Assembly (NCBI GenBank): GCA_963920525.1
Contig: OY986438.1
Location: 49,032,788-49,096,787, forward strand
Source: Dichetophora obliterata
Taxonomy: Eukaryota > Arthropoda > Insecta > Diptera > Sciomyzidae
DNA: 64,000 nt
Direction: 5' to 3'
In this document: positions 1 through 12,645 of the stretch, piece after piece
Position numbering within the stretch: the stretch's first letter is position 1
How the letters are laid out: each line of letters opens with the position of its first letter
Program-made: the position numbers and the translations under genes
The notes under the pieces: model-generated
What the model was told of the DNA's origin: nothing
Database searches by the model: none
The model's input: only the letters and a program-made list of their open reading frames with translations

Positions 1-987
1 CTTCACAACCTCGAATGAGGTATTGTCAACGGTAACGTGGGTTCCAAAACGCTGGGACTGTTTGTTTGTTGACACTAAGTATTTCGTCTTATCTGCATTC
101 ACTGTCAGACCCATTCGACTTGACTCTCTTTCTAATCTGGAAAATGCTGCACTGACTTCGCGCGTATTATGGCCAATGATATCGATGTCATCAGCATACG
201 CAAGCAGCATAACACTCTTGTAGAATATTGTGCCACTACGTCTCAGATCAGCAGCTCGGATGATCTTTTCCATTATTAGTTTGAAAAAGTCGCACGATAA
301 GGAATCACCTTGTCTGAAACCTCGTTTGGTAATAAATGGTGGGGAGAGGTCCTTCCCGATTTTAACTGCGCTGCTGGTGTTGCTCAGTGTCATCCTGCAA
401 AGTCGTATTAGTTTTGCATGAATACCAAATTCAGACATGGTGGAGTACAGGTGCTTTCTTATTAGGCTGTCGAAGGCCGCTTTGTAGTCGACAAAAAGAT
501 GGTGGGTGTCGACTTGTTTTTCTTGAGTCTTCTCCAAGACTTGTAGTAGCGTGAAAATCTGGTCGATGGTGGACTTTCCAGGTCTGAAGCCACACTGATA
601 AGGTCCGATCAGTTCGTTTACAATGGGCTTCAATCTTTCACATAAAACGCTCGACAGGACCTTGTATGCGATATTAAGAAGGCTTATCCCATGGTAATTG
701 GCACAGATAGTGGGATCGCCTTTCTTGTGGATTGGGCAGAGCACACTGAGATTACAATCGTTCGGAATGCATTCTTCCGACCATATTCTGCATAGAAGCT
801 CGTGAATGCATTTACGTAGAGCTTCGCCTCCGTTCTTAAACAGCTCAGCAGGTAAGCCATCAGCTCCCGCGGCTTTGTTATTTTTAAGCCGAGCTATAAC
901 TGTGAGAACTTCATCATAGTCGGGCAGCGGAAACTCAACACTGTCATCCGCAATTGTCGTTTCCGGAATATCATCTCTCGGAATACA
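1..987 (-). pseudogene. non-LTR retrotransposon reverse transcriptase, partial
   Basis: On the minus strand one frame stays open from about 987 down to the window edge. It reads as a reverse transcriptase: the finger motif KNNKAAGADGLPAEL (about 890-840), then CPIHKKGDP and NYHGISLLNIAYK, the palm motif FVDYKAAFDS (about 500-462), the RQGDSLS motif near 310 and the catalytic box LLAYADDIDI near 206-177. No stop or frameshift interrupts this stretch, so the insertion may be fairly young, although its start is missing: the upstream side runs into a stop and unrelated tandem repeats at about 988. The endonuclease part is absent. The 3' end lies outside the window. The motif style fits the RTE or jockey side of the LINE tree; the clade is not settled. 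Confidence 0.85.
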
Positions 988-1500
988 GATGATGAACCAT
1001 CCTCTACTTGAAGGAAATTAATTGCCAAAATTTTAGCTGAATCAGTCCCGTAGTTTTGGAGATATAGCATTTTTATTAATTTGTGGGCGGTAAAAGGGGG
1101 TATAGCCAAATGTTTTTCATAAGCTCATGCTTTATTTGATGAAACTTTACTGTTTAAATTTCAGCTGAATCAGCCCCGTAGTTTTAGAGAAAAATCATTT
1201 TTATGGATTTGTGGGCCGTAAAAGGGGGAGTGGCAAAAAAATTCCCTTTTTATCCTCTACTCGAATGAAATTTATTGCCAAAATTTCAGCTGAATCGGTA
1301 AAGTAGTTTTGGAGTTATAGCATTTTTATGGATTTGTGGGCGGTAAAATGGGGAGTGGCAAATTTTTTCTTTAACTATCCTCTACTCGAAGGAAATTTAC
1401 TGCCAAAATTGCAGCTGAATAGGCCCAGTAGTTTTAGAGATATAGCATTTTTATTGATTTGTGGGCGGTAAAAGGGAGTGTGGCAAAAAATTTTATCATT
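988..1500 (+). repeat. 122-base tandem units with GTGGGCGGTAAAAGGGG motif
   Basis: Four imperfect head-to-tail units each carry, in order, a 'cctctactcgaa' start, 'tgccaaaattt', 'agctgaat', 'gtagttttggaga', 'tatagcatttttat' and the GC-rich motif GTGGGCGGTAAAAGGGG. The same modules, in the same orientation, fill 60.4-61.3 kb. The block abuts the truncated reverse transcriptase at 988. Confidence 0.85.
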
Positions 1501-1545
1501 ATATTGCATTGCCACCAGACTTACATATGTATGCTAAATTTCATT

Positions 1546-1800
1546 GTGTCTGTGAAAAAGAGTCCAGACAGTTGGTAAGACAGTTGGCAAGACAGTAGAC
1601 AAGACAGTAGGCAAAATAGAAAAAATTTATATTTCATGAAGAAAATATTTGTTAAAACTAAGAGCACGCCAATGTATTAAAAATGTTCAATTAATTCTAT
1701 TAAATTTTCTCGTCTTCTGTCATTTGCTATGCTAAATATCATTCTACTTTCCTAGCTACTGTCCCGCCAACTGTCTGCAAAAAAGTTAACACAATAGAGC
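1546..1800 (+). repeat. inverted copy of the interior of the 3416-3823 MITE
   Basis: This stretch is nearly the reverse complement of 3504-3759 over its full 255 bases, including a run of four CAGT-G-spaced units ('ccagacagttgg', 'gacagttggc', 'gacagtagac', 'gacagtaggc'). It begins GTGTCTGTG and ends next to 'cacaatagagc'. The outer TIRs of the 3416 element are not present here. Confidence 0.85.
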
Positions 1801-2238
1801 ATTACTCGGATACCAACAAGTTGTAGAAAAATGGTTTGCAAGTTTTGAAGACATACATACGAACGAAGCAAGTTAAATAAAAGCTTATAAAAAGGCCTAC
1901 AATTTCAGTAAAAAAGTAGCTGTAAAAAATTGTTTAAGAACTTATTTAAAAAACTCTAAGTCCTCCCGAATTCATATGCTTCTACTCTTACCAAATTGTT
2001 TTTTGTTTCAGATTATCCAAAGTCAAGATATCGTGCACAAAAAATTGGGACTTCTTTTTTCAGCGACGCAGTTACGCCTCTGTCACGCAGAAATGAAGTC
2101 AATAAATTTTTTTTTCGTTAAATTTAATAAAAATGTAAAATTTAAAAAAGTTTCACTCAAATATCTCTATCCGTTATTTCATAATCCTTCCTTAAAAATC
2201 ATCTTAAATTTCGGAAAAATTAGGTAAAACCTCTTCCC
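1801..2238. other. AT-rich spacer, nothing recognised
   Basis: Short open frames only; no motif, repeat copy or splice pattern I can support. Confidence 0.5.
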
Positions 2239-2241
2239 TTA

Positions 2242-2765
2242 AGCGGGATTCACTGACCACCTTCAGCAAGTTTCGCAAGTTTTTTTATATAAAGTTTTGA
2301 TAGTTTTTGTGCTCTAACTCTCTCCACACTCAATGAGAGAGTAACAAAAACTTACTGCACTCACTGTGACTTGATTAGCTAACTGCATGTTTATGTAAAA
2401 CGAAACGAATGCTGAACGTGGTGCTAGACACGGTAAGAAAAACATTTTTATATATCATAAAATATTGTTGATCGTTTCTTTCATTACGTTCAGTCTTAGT
2501 TTCGTTTAACAAAAACAAGTGATTAATTTAAGTTTTCTTGCTAAATCTTTTTGCGTTGTGTTGCTAGAGTTTCTTGAGTTTAAATTGGCATATTTTATTT
2601 TTGGAGCTTCAAAATAAAGAAGCATTGCGTCTGGCAACATGGAATATGACAAAGAAAAACAGAAAACTTGCTGAAAGTTTTACATGTCAGTGAATCGACC
2701 TGCGGCACATTCTCACAGAGAGAGCAAGAAAGCTGTCACAGAAAACTTGCTCAGTGAATCCGCCT
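2242..2765. mobile_element. MITE, TTA target duplication
   Basis: The ends are inverted: AGCGGGATTCACTGA at 2242-2256 against TCAGTGAATCCGCCT at 2751-2765. A TTA triplet flanks both sides (2239-2241, 2766-2768), as expected for PIF/Harbinger-type insertion. A second inner pair ('cagcaagttt' near 2263 and 'gaaagttttacatgtcagtgaa' region near 2673-2696) gives a two-step terminal structure. The 524-base interior holds no recognisable protein. Confidence 0.7.
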
Positions 2766-2904
2766 TTATGCACGCAATTGCGTGCTTTGTACTTGGGTCT
2801 TTAAATAAGTAAGTCTTATATTTTAATTTTCCGGTTAGGTGCGCTTCAAAGAAAATACCCACACGGTGTAGTATCGACAGAGGAAGACGTGGGGAAGAAG
2901 TTCT

Positions 2905-2932
2905 TTGACTATGCGCATGATCGCATAGTCAA
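2905..2932. repeat. perfect 11-base hairpin
   Basis: TTGACTATGCG and CGCATAGTCAA pair perfectly around a CATGAT loop, within an otherwise plain stretch (2769-3412) where I see no gene. Confidence 0.8.
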
Positions 2933-3415
2933 GAAGACGAAAAATCATGATTTAAAAATCTTAGTTAATTGTCATTTCATGTCATTTATTCAGAATGTAG
3001 TACTTACAGTCAAGTTGGCCAAAATAAAATATAACAGTTTAAAAAATATGTTATGACCTGGTCATGCTAGGCAAACCTGTTTGCTATTTTATTTTGTTCA
3101 TTTTCTTCTCTGCTCAAACATTCGTTTCGTGGTTATGCTGTTTGTTGCACAGTTGCATTTTTAGTTCCAAAATGTTAAAATTGGCTTCACAATAATCCTA
3201 AATATCGTAGTATTCTGTATAAAAAAATTTGTAAACGGCAAACATATAGTATAATTATTACAAAGTAGGAGCGACAATTTTTGCTGCGGTCAACGTATGT
3301 CAAACTAAAGAAAATCAAAACGAGAGCGTGCCATGGTTTCTATGGCAGCTGATGCAAAATGGAGATATCAAAAATGTTTTGTGTCACACAAAGAAAATAA
3401 ATAAATTTCATGTAA

Positions 3416-3823
3416 CACGGAGGTTACACGAGACAGTACTGTTAAGACAGTTGCAACAGTTTCACAAATTTCTACCCACACACACTCACTTTTGCTAATG
3501 TCTGCTCTATTGTGTTAACTTTTTTTGCAGACAGTTGGCGGGACAGTAGCTAGGACAGTAGAATGATATTTAGCATATCAAATGACAGAAGACGAGAAAA
3601 TTTAATAGAATTAATTGAACATTTTTAATACATTGGCGTGCTCTTAGTTTTAACAAATATTTTCTTCATGAAATATAAATTTTTTACTATTTGCCTACTG
3701 TCTTGTCTACTGTCTTGCCAACTGTCTTACTAACTGTCTGGACTCTTATTCACAGACACAAAGTTTGACAACTAATACATACTTTTCACTGTCTTAACAG
3801 TACTTTCTCGTGTAGCCCCCGTG
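3416..3823. mobile_element. 408-base MITE, TAA target duplication
   Basis: Left end CACGGAGGTTACACGAG pairs with the right end CTCGTGTAGCCCCCGTG, and the homology runs on through 'acagtactgttaagacag'. TAA lies at 3413-3415 and 3824-3826, consistent with a PIF/Harbinger-like insertion. The interior 3504-3759 is the part shared, inverted, with 1546-1800. Confidence 0.75.
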
Positions 3824-3829
3824 TAAGTT

Positions 3830-4361
3830 TAAAAAAAAACTGTTATTGAACGCTCGTTTTATGTTTTCTTTTGCTTGACGTTCAATGACCGCAGCTCGTG
3901 TGAAAATAGGTAGTCTTCAAGGCTACCTGATAAATAATTTTACACAGTCCTTTAGAAATATTTTAAAAAAAAGTTTTTTAAGCAGCAAACAAATTTTTAA
4001 TTTTTTTTATGAAATGGAAAGTGAAATAAGCGAATTAATGGAATTTTGCATTGTTTATGCAAAAAATTAACGTTTTGGAACAGCAAACATCGATTTATAT
4101 TGCAAAACATTAAAAACAATGCAATGTGGCGATCGAAAAAGCAAAAGGCAAGGACATGTAGCGTCAAAGAATGACGGAAAAGAAGACAGCTAAACTGTAC
4201 TTTTGCATTCATTACGAAGGAACTGAAAACTAGCGACCAATCCTCTTAAAAAAGGTTTTTATGGATGTCAGATGAGCAATTATTACATGTTTTCCGTTTG
4301 ATCAAAAATGATATTAAAAAATTTTACACATTCTTCAGCAATACTATTTTATCAGACCAGA
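3830..4361. other. no recognised feature
   Basis: Overlapping short frames exist on both strands near 3885-4212, but their composition is lysine, phenylalanine and asparagine rich and I recognise no domain. Confidence 0.4.
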
Positions 4362-5204
4362 AGCTCGTTCTTGTAACTCGTAACGATAGCAGTTACCGAT
4401 CCATGTTACCGATTTGACGTCACTCCGACGTAATTCTCACCTACACTGATCTGTTCTATTCATTTTTTCAAAATCGATAAGTAGTCACATGTTCCGATTT
4501 CACTTCAATAGAATCTTTAAAAAAAGTATTTGTGTAAGAACAGTGAATCGATAAAACCTCATGTGTTTCTTACTCACTCTACGGCAAGTGAGAATTCTAC
4601 CGATCTGTATAAATGACAGTAATGCTGTGTATATATAAAATATCAAATACTCGCAATTAATATTCTAAAATGGGTACTTTCGCTTAAGTTACATTTTTTT
4701 ATTGTAATACTCTGATTATAATACTGTTTTTGTTTAAAACGTTTTAACTTTCAAGGTAATGCGATTTTAAAAGAATGCCCACTCACATAAAAGAAGGAAA
4801 TTTAAGAAAAAAAAATATTTGTTAGATCAATGCAAAAGAACCCGGTTGCAAATATATGCTAAGTTTATATTACACATCACTTATTGTCAAATTATTTACA
4901 TTTATAATAGTTGGTTGTTTCCGCAAACATTATAACACATATAAATAATCAGATAATCACATTTTAATAACAAGATTTTATTATAAAGTTTTAGCGCACA
5001 TAAAATAAAATAAATGCAAGTAGACAGCTGCTTGCCATTTAACTCAATTTCGCAACGTTTCTTCTCGATTTGTGTTCTTTTTCTTCACGGACCGAATTTT
5101 CAACGTACACAAACATTAGTTGTCACGAAATCGGTAACATGGGATCGATAACGCGTGACGTCACACAAATCGGTAACTTGCCGATTTTGTTACAAGAACG
5201 AGCT
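4362..5204. mobile_element. 843-base TIR element (AGCTCGTTCTTGTAAC ends)
   Basis: AGCTCGTTCTTGTAAC at 4362 is mirrored by GTTACAAGAACGAGCT ending at 5204. The inversion continues inward through repeated 'gttaccgat' and 'gacgtcac' words on both sides (4390-4440; 5125-5185). No convincing target duplication and no protein inside. Confidence 0.7.
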
Positions 5205-5562
5205 ACAGCAGTTTTCAAAGACTGCGATTTTCGCAACAGGCGAGTCATATAGGATTCTGGCTTACCAAACTCGTCTGTTACATTTATTTTTAATTTACTG
5301 TATTGATTTAAGTTTGCAAATCTATTTGGACTAATTTAAAATATATGTATCGTTTTGATTTGATCGTATATTCATGTAGGAAAATTCATTCACAATTCAG
5401 AATCACTATTTTATTAAAATTTTCCCAAATTTATTAAAATCACTTGATGATCACTTAAATTGATTTTCACATTGAATTAAACAAGTTTGCAGGATTACTT
5501 AATTTTCATTACTTTCAATACATTTTACTACTTTTTGGTACTTTTTTAAGCTTTTTTGCAAA
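5205..5562. other. AT-rich spacer
   Basis: Nothing recognised. Confidence 0.4.
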
Positions 5563-5939
5563 ATGTCATTAGATAACACTGAAAAAATTGGCATTTCTGC
5601 TGTTTTAAACAGCAAACAAAAATGTGTGGAGTCAGAGCGAAGAAATGAGCACGAGAAAAAGTTAATTTCTCATTTTATTCGTATATTTCGGAATGGATTT
5701 GTTTATGAAGTCCATTCGAAGTCCGAGACAAACCCGAAAAAGTGGAAAAAGCGATTCGCGTTTTAAAAGAAATTTTATACGAAAACGGATCAGTTTCGGA
5801 TAAAATATACAAAGAAGCAAGTCACCTCGAATTCAAAGAGGATCCCTACGGCTCACTGGGATATTACAAAAAAATATTTTTGTTCTATAACTCTGTAAAT
5901 GCACTTCAGTTTCTGCATATCGAGAGGACTTTTCTTTAG
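5563..5939 (+). pseudogene. unrecognised charged ORF pair, possible frameshifted gene fragment
   Basis: An ATG at 5563 opens a 67-residue frame rich in K and E (QKCVESERRNEHEKKL). Close to its end a second frame carries on with EKAIRVLKEILYENGSVSDK and then LGYYKKIFLFYNS up to a stop at 5937-5939. The two read more naturally as one peptide broken by a single indel near 5740 than as two genes. I do not recognise a domain. It could be a remnant of a transposon protein or of a host exon. Confidence 0.3.
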
Positions 5940-7115
5940 ATATTCATGCTACAGCGAGAGAAGAATTATTTTCAGTTTTGCTTTTTTTTTTTTGGTAAGA
6001 TAAATAATTTTAGGTAGACTCTATTAGAAACGAGAGGAAAGGTACTTTTTTTGTTAGAAAAATTAGTAGAGGCTGAAATAAGAATGTTCGGAAGTAATTC
6101 CTTTTTCTGTTGCGAAGTTCTTATGACTTTAAGTTTAAACTTTTAAAGTATTTTAATAACATTGCCATTGTCAAAGTTTCCTAGTTAAGACTGCGTGCTT
6201 TGAGATTATTTACATAAACTTATCCACTTTCGAATGTTGTCAACAAATTTTCATTTGACAGAATATTCAATCATTTTGTATGTTTCCAGAGGATAGTCAT
6301 ATCTTGCTTAACTTTTTCAGTGGCTAAACATTTGACTTGATCAAGAAAAATAATGCTTCATGTACGTGCGATTGTTAACGCAAGACTGACATTTATATAT
6401 TAAGCAGTGTTCATCTTTATTAAGTGCTTTGACAACTGTTCCTAAACTAATAAAATACTGTGTAATTGCATTTTAAAATAAAAACAATGAAATAAATAGC
6501 AGCGTGTTGGCACAAATAAAAATTTGTTCAACGTTTTTTTTTTTTTTATTTCTGTGTCAGTTCCAGAGTCTTACCGCAGGCAATTGTTACAAATCAGATA
6601 CACGTTTTGACATAAAAGTGCTCACACAAACACAAGCTCACAAGCTCTCACTCACTTAAATGCAATATGTTTTAAAACGAAAACTTAAATTGAAGTACAA
6701 CATGCTCGAGCTTGAAGTTCAAGCAATTTTGTTTTGTAGCTTGAAGCATTGTCTAAGTAAGACAAAGTTTTTGATTATTTTAATTTAGTGAATGTTTGTG
6801 AATTATGTAATGGTTTTGACTAAAAAGTTTCGCTCATAATTTTTATAACGATGTTAAAATGAGGAAAGTTTCTGAAAATCAAAACAGCACGAATCCTATT
6901 TTTGTGGAACACAAAACACTAAAAAAGGTAAAGCTGTAGTTTTTTGTATGGTTGGAAAATGTGATTATCAAATTGACCCATTAAAGAAATAAAAAATATT
7001 TTGGGCTACAACTTTAAAACAAAAAACATAATACAAGTTTCAAGGTTACAAATTGATTAAAAATTATATGGGAACAAAATAATATGATATATCAGTGTTA
7101 CAAAAAAAAACATTT
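5940..7115. other. AT-rich intergenic stretch
   Basis: Contains a T-run near 6534-6548 and only short random frames. No repeat copy or gene recognised. Confidence 0.4.
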
Positions 7116-7123
7116 GTATATAA

Positions 7124-7539
7124 TAGAGATACACGCACGAGCACGACGACCATTTGCACGGATACGAACGAACACGAAATTTGTATTTCGTACTTGCACG
7201 AACACGCACGAAAAAGTATGATTTAAAACTTTGCAAAGTAGCTATGAAAAAGTAACACACATTTTTAAATATATGTTTCAACTTAAAAATATTGTAATTA
7301 TAATAACATAAGAATGTGTTTTTATTATTTTTTTTTTAGTTTTATTCAAATAACATAAAAATTTTGATGAAATAAAAATATACTTGCTAAAGTGAAAGTA
7401 TTAAAATTTGCATGAACTCGGAAAAGCACGCACGACATGCTTTTCTTAAGCACGGGCACGCACGTGCATGCACGAAGTTTCTTAGGCACGTGTACGGCGT
7501 GACACTGCACAGAAAAATCACGGCACGCACCCATCTCTA
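7124..7539. mobile_element. hAT-type MITE rich in CACG repeats
   Basis: Both ends show TAGAGAT in inverted orientation (7124 and 7533-7539). They are flanked by 8-base near-identical duplications, GTATATAA (7116-7123) and GTATTTAA (7540-7547), the size typical of hAT insertion. The subterminal sequence is packed with degenerate CGCACG/GCACGAACG words on both sides and has no coding potential. Confidence 0.75.
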
Positions 7540-7547
7540 GTATTTAA

Positions 7548-10463
7548 TCCATACTTATTACATACCATACAAACACGGACTGTTCTATAAGTTATTAATT
7601 TTTATCAACAATTTGTTCCAGCGGAATATAAATGTTATACTTCAAAAAACTCTTTTTTAAAAATAGAGATGAAACTTTAAGAACCAAAAATATAAGCTAA
7701 GCAAATTAAACTTAACCAAAAATAAATTTAAAACAAGACATTAATTCTCTTCAATAAATAGTTTTACTGAATTTGCAGCTTACTTATTGAGCACAACGCC
7801 TCAGTAACTAACACTTTTTCTGTTTTTATAGAGGAAATAAGAGTTTCTTTTGTTAAGAATTCAAAGCAAAGAGCTCTATGACTCAAAGAATTTTAAGAAA
7901 ATTTAAACATTTAACTCGAAGCAATGTTTTTATAGTGTTTCTAATGCGAAATAAGCAAAGTTGCATTTGTGGATATACAATTAAATTTGACAAAAAGTAT
8001 TGAGCACTTCATTGAAAAGTCCCAAATTCCCCGCATTAAGTAAAATTCCCCGCAATCGCTGTTCCGGTATCGCTTTTGCCAGCCGCAATTAAATATTACT
8101 CATACGCCCCGTGAATCGAATTAGTACATTAATTTTTTTAACTTTTATTTCACATAAAAACCATTTGTATATTATTTTTTCCATTTATTGCAGAAATCCT
8201 TTTTCAATTTACGGATTTTAACTTCTTCACTTCTGTTCCATGCGCTGAAAAGAGCTGTGGCACAATCCTTGAAACTAACGCATTAATGCTTTACGCTCTT
8301 CTCTGCCTTTGAGCAGATACAAAAAGCACTCTGAGGATAAGATTGTATTTCTCAAAGCTTTCAAGGAAAAATGTTTTAAGACTATGCATCACATACGACA
8401 AAGTTAGCAAGTTGTGGACAAGTAAACAATACAAAGTTACGAGCTTCAAAGCAGCAACACTTAAACTTTGGATATTTATGGTTAAGATATCGATGCATTC
8501 ATTATTATTTAAATGCTTGCTCTTAGCTTGCATTATGTATGAACAATATCGATAAATATATTTAAGTAATCGTGTGTCAGATTTCAGTGCGTTATTAAAT
8601 ATGGAAAAATATCTGAACATACTTTGCAAAATTGACGATATATCATAGATATTGAACTGATTTCTGAAAGCAAAAACTTTTCAATTCTTAAGAAAATTAT
8701 CCAAAAGTTGAAAAGTTTTAAACTTTTTCTTTCTCGCATACCTGACACTTGGAAAGAAATTTTTAATTTCTGTCATAGAATTTTTTCGCTTCAGTCTTGT
8801 CCTAACACTGATGAAGGTGAAGCATGCAGTCACGCACACACAAACATATACATATACCCACTCTCACCATACCGTGCAGAGCACCCTGCTCTTGCTTGCT
8901 GTTTGGAATAATTTTTTATTATGCATTGGCAGCACTCGCATATTCCGCTCAGCTCAGCTCAACGCCATCTACTTCCTTCACTGTTTTTAGATGTGCTGTT
9001 TTTTATGATGGAGGAAATTCTTTTTATCAACTCAAACATAATATTTCCAATGTTGTAGAGATTGCAAAAAGGATTTCCTTTACTGCGTTATTATTTTTGT
9101 ACAGCGGTACACTGCGAAAAAAATAGTTATTTCATGTTTTGTGAAAATATTTTAAACTTGTTTATGTGATCTTAGATGTTTCAAATTGAGTAGGAGTTCA
9201 AAGGAGGTAGACGTATTTCTGTACTAAAACGAGAAAAAAAAAACTCGTAAGCTCAACAAAGTCCGATTTTATTCTAAGTTGTTTCCTCATATGCTTTGCG
9301 CTCAAGAACACCAGTTGAGATTGAGTTTTCAAAAGATCCAAACATTTCCACTGCTGGTATAAGTGCCAAAGTTATCAATTAAACAGCAATATAAGTTAGT
9401 AATATAAGTTAGAAGAAAAATCGTTTGTAGAACAATGCTGGAATTTAAAAGAACTGAATTAGAGAATGGTTAAATCAATAATTCAATTATTTAAAGTAAA
9501 TAAAAAGGAAAAATGTCTTATGTTTATTTTTGTATCTATCTAAATACAGGCAAAATATTTTGCAGATTGCTTTTGATAAAACGATGAATCAAAATAAAAA
9601 TTTGTTAGTGTGAATTTCATTAAGAATTTTCTTTATTTGAAATTTACCTTAGCTTTGATTTTGAAGCAGGTTCTCTGATGCTGTCTGAGACAATAACACT
9701 TTCTCTGAGCTATCGGGTATTTTAGAAAAATAGAAGTATAATGTGTTACTCATGTTAGTGTCAACGTGTTAGCATTCAACAAAATTTTCGTTGTTAGTTC
9801 TTAGAGAAAAGTTATCATATCAAAAAAGTCACTTTTGTTAGACAAATTAAATGCAAACACATTTTAAAAGAAGAATATTGCACCTGCTGCTGCAAAATTT
9901 CATATTTAAAGGGTTTTCTAGATGATTAACTGCTAAAGTTACCACTTTAAAGATATTTTTACTATGTTATGTTGACTTTATATGATTTAAATACAAATTC
10001 TAAATGTTTGATAGTTTTGATACTATGTTTACATTTTAAAACTAACAATTTTTTTAAAATATCAAATTTTTTCTTGTAACAACAAAAATTCTAAATATAA
10101 AGCATGTCTGCTTAAAAAACGTTTTTTGTGTTTTTTTCAAATTTTGTTTGAATACGATACTTTTATTCGAACTGATTGGTTTCAATTTAGTTTTAAATAT
10201 TTTTTATGTTAACCCTTTCAGCATACTAAAGGGCAGTGTTTCTCGTTTTGAACTACCTTACTTATAGCAATAAATTTTTAATAATAGATTGAAATGTGGT
10301 GAATAAAAGGTAATAATTGAAAACACGAAAATGTGTTGTTATTGCACGTTGTGCAAAACATTTCCAAGTTAATGTCTGTACGCGATCATGTGGCAACGCG
10401 ACTTTGAAAAAAAACAAATTTTAAAGTATTTTCTCAAGTATTTCCGAGAATTTTTTAATGCTT
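7548..10463. other. long AT-rich stretch without recognised gene
   Basis: Frames up to about 110 residues occur on opposite strands at 8291-8629 and 8343-8555, but they overlap, have no family resemblance and look like chance. A CA-rich run (8830-8870) is the only compositional change. Confidence 0.4.
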
Positions 10464-10474
10464 AAGCTAAAAAA

Positions 10475-10556
10475 ATGTCAATGTACAAAAGTAGGATATT
10501 TTAATTACTTTTTTATGTCAATGTACAAAAGCAAGATATTTTATTTACTTTTTTGG
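10475..10556 (+). repeat. two tandem copies of a ~40-base unit
   Basis: 'atgtcaatgtacaaaag' followed by 'atattttaattactttttt' is repeated once with small changes. Confidence 0.8.
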
Positions 10557-11945
10557 ATACAAAAAGGTTGGATCTTTTCAGAGCTATAGTTTTTTCTTTT
10601 TTAATTTTTTTTTTAACAGAATTGTAGGATCTATTTAGAAGGCAATATAGCTTTAAAACTCTATGCATATCTAGATTAGGTCTGAAACTGATCATCAGCC
10701 AAATTTCGAGTGTTTGGCACAGCTGGTTTTAATTTGGACATAAAAGGGTAAAAAAACTCTTGGCTTTTTTATGAACATACTGTTTATTATTTGCTTTTGT
10801 GGCGCTACAGATATCCTCTTCGGTTTTACGTAGACCCTGACAACGCTCCATTGAATACAAAAGGTAAGAGTGGTGAATCCGGTAGTTTGTTACCTTCTTA
10901 ACATTTACTGTTTTAAATTGTCGAGAATACAATCTACAATCACGCTCTTCGTAATTTACAAAAGTTACCAACCAGATGTTAATATGGTCTAATTACCACC
11001 GACCTTTCTGGTCTCAAACTCACCAAACTCACCAGACTCACCAAAGGGGCCAGCCCATGATAGTCAATACCCGGGCAAAGTTCCCATCAGACAAGGGGCT
11101 CTAGAGTAAGAGAAGCATGCTTCGCCAGTTTTTTTCTAAGAGATATAAAAAATTTGTTAAAAAGTATTTTTAAAATTTTTTTGCACCAATACAATCCTTG
11201 TTTTATTAACTTAAATATTTTTATAATCAATTCTGTTACTCCACATCTTTAAAAGTAGTTATATCCTTACTTCTGAAAAAGCCTATTTTGGAAATGTGCC
11301 CCGAACATGGATTAGATACGCCAAAGATGGGGATCTTTCGCCATAGTTTAATTTTCAATAAAAAAACTACAAATATTTTCAATTTTTTTTTTGGCCAAAT
11401 AAAGCTTTTATTTAATAAGTATTTTACTATTAGGTAGATATTTTTTGCATTCATTTATATTTATATCTTTTCCTTTACAGTACCAAAAAATTCAGTGTTT
11501 TTTTATGAGATCAACCATTTTTAAAATTATTGAAGTGAATCAATAACTAATTACGTTAAAAAACATATCAAAAATAAAAAAAAACAACATTTTTAATGAA
11601 GACAATTCATTTATTATCCTACAACGTTTTGCTTAAATCTTTAAATGGTGCTTAGCTCGGTACATCGAGATACTACTTGACACATTGTATTTTTTATAAA
11701 TGACATTGAAAATAAATCTCGCTGATGCTCGCGAAGTCCCAGCGGGTTGAATAGGCTCTGGAAGTTTAAGAGCTATTTACCCTCTTGCTACATATGCAAT
11801 GAATCTTACAGTTGGGCGGTAAAACACGTTATACTCTGTTTTTTTTTTTGTAAAAAATCACTACATATGAATGTCTGGAACAGGAAATAATCCTCCCTAT
11901 GAAATATTTTTGGAAGTTCTTTCCGTTGCGAAATTTAACCAAAAT
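10557..11945. other. no recognised gene
   Basis: A short GC-richer island (11005-11115) with a 'ctcaccaaactcaccagact' repeat is the only break from AT-rich spacer. Short frames on the minus strand show no domain. Confidence 0.4.
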
Positions 11946-11949
11946 ATAC

Positions 11950-12645
11950 TAATTTATATTTAAAATGTCATCTTCACAGATTTGGTAGCGTTCCAAATCG
12001 TCATCATTCTCTCGGATGAAAACACTGTCGGTTTCTGCGAAATTTCCAACTGACTTATCTGAGTCAGCAAATCTGACATAATCAGAGTATGATGACGATG
12101 TCACATGTTTTTTGCGCTTTGGAAGGTTTTAGTGAGCTTTTCTGCCTGTTTTTAGAGATGCATCAATTGCTCAACTTCTTTTTGGTTTGGTGTCAATGTT
12201 AGGATCTTTCTGGAGAATTTACGTGTGCTCTTGCGCTTTTAAGTTTTTTTGAAGTCTAGGCAATGGTCAAATTTGCTCTGGTGACAAAATTTGATTAAAA
12301 AAAGCAGCATTTTATTGTGTGACATTCAGATGGCTGGGAAACTGAGAGCTGCGAGCTGTCCCTATCTCCTGGGTCTTTTTCGTTAGTTAGATGAACGGTC
12401 AATTCAGAGTATTCACTTTCCGCGAATACTTGCCCTATTTAAAGTCCATACACCAGTGCATGCAAAGGATTTTGTTATGTGTTCCGATGTGGTCGAGGCA
12501 TCGTAGTTATTCCAGTTTCATCTAAATTAAACACATCAAATGAGCTAACATTAAACTTTTTAAACAAGTTTCTCAAGTTGTCAAAAAATTTAGTGACAAC
12601 AGCCTTTGTAAAAGCGGTTGCTCGTGCCAAAATGGTTGTTATATC
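11950..12645 (-). pseudogene. pogo/Tigger-like transposase remnant
   Basis: Reading the minus strand from about 12645, a frame gives LARATAFTKAVVTKFFDNL, then FKKFNVSSFDVFNLDETGIT, the segment around the first catalytic aspartate of pogo-type DDE transposases (NLDETGIT, D codon near 12520). A stop follows directly, and the downstream DDE core is missing or scrambled. Near 12120-11950 another frame resembles the acidic serine-rich tail usual at the C-terminus of these proteins (TSSSSYSDY...ENDDDLERYQICEDD) and ends at a stop. The DNA-binding N-terminus is not seen. The gene is therefore dead, with a large internal loss. Family-level assignment is by motif memory. Confidence 0.7.

Noticed and set aside
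8291..8629. 112-residue frame on the minus strand
   Set aside because: Overlaps an equally long plus-strand frame, no domain and low-complexity AT composition.
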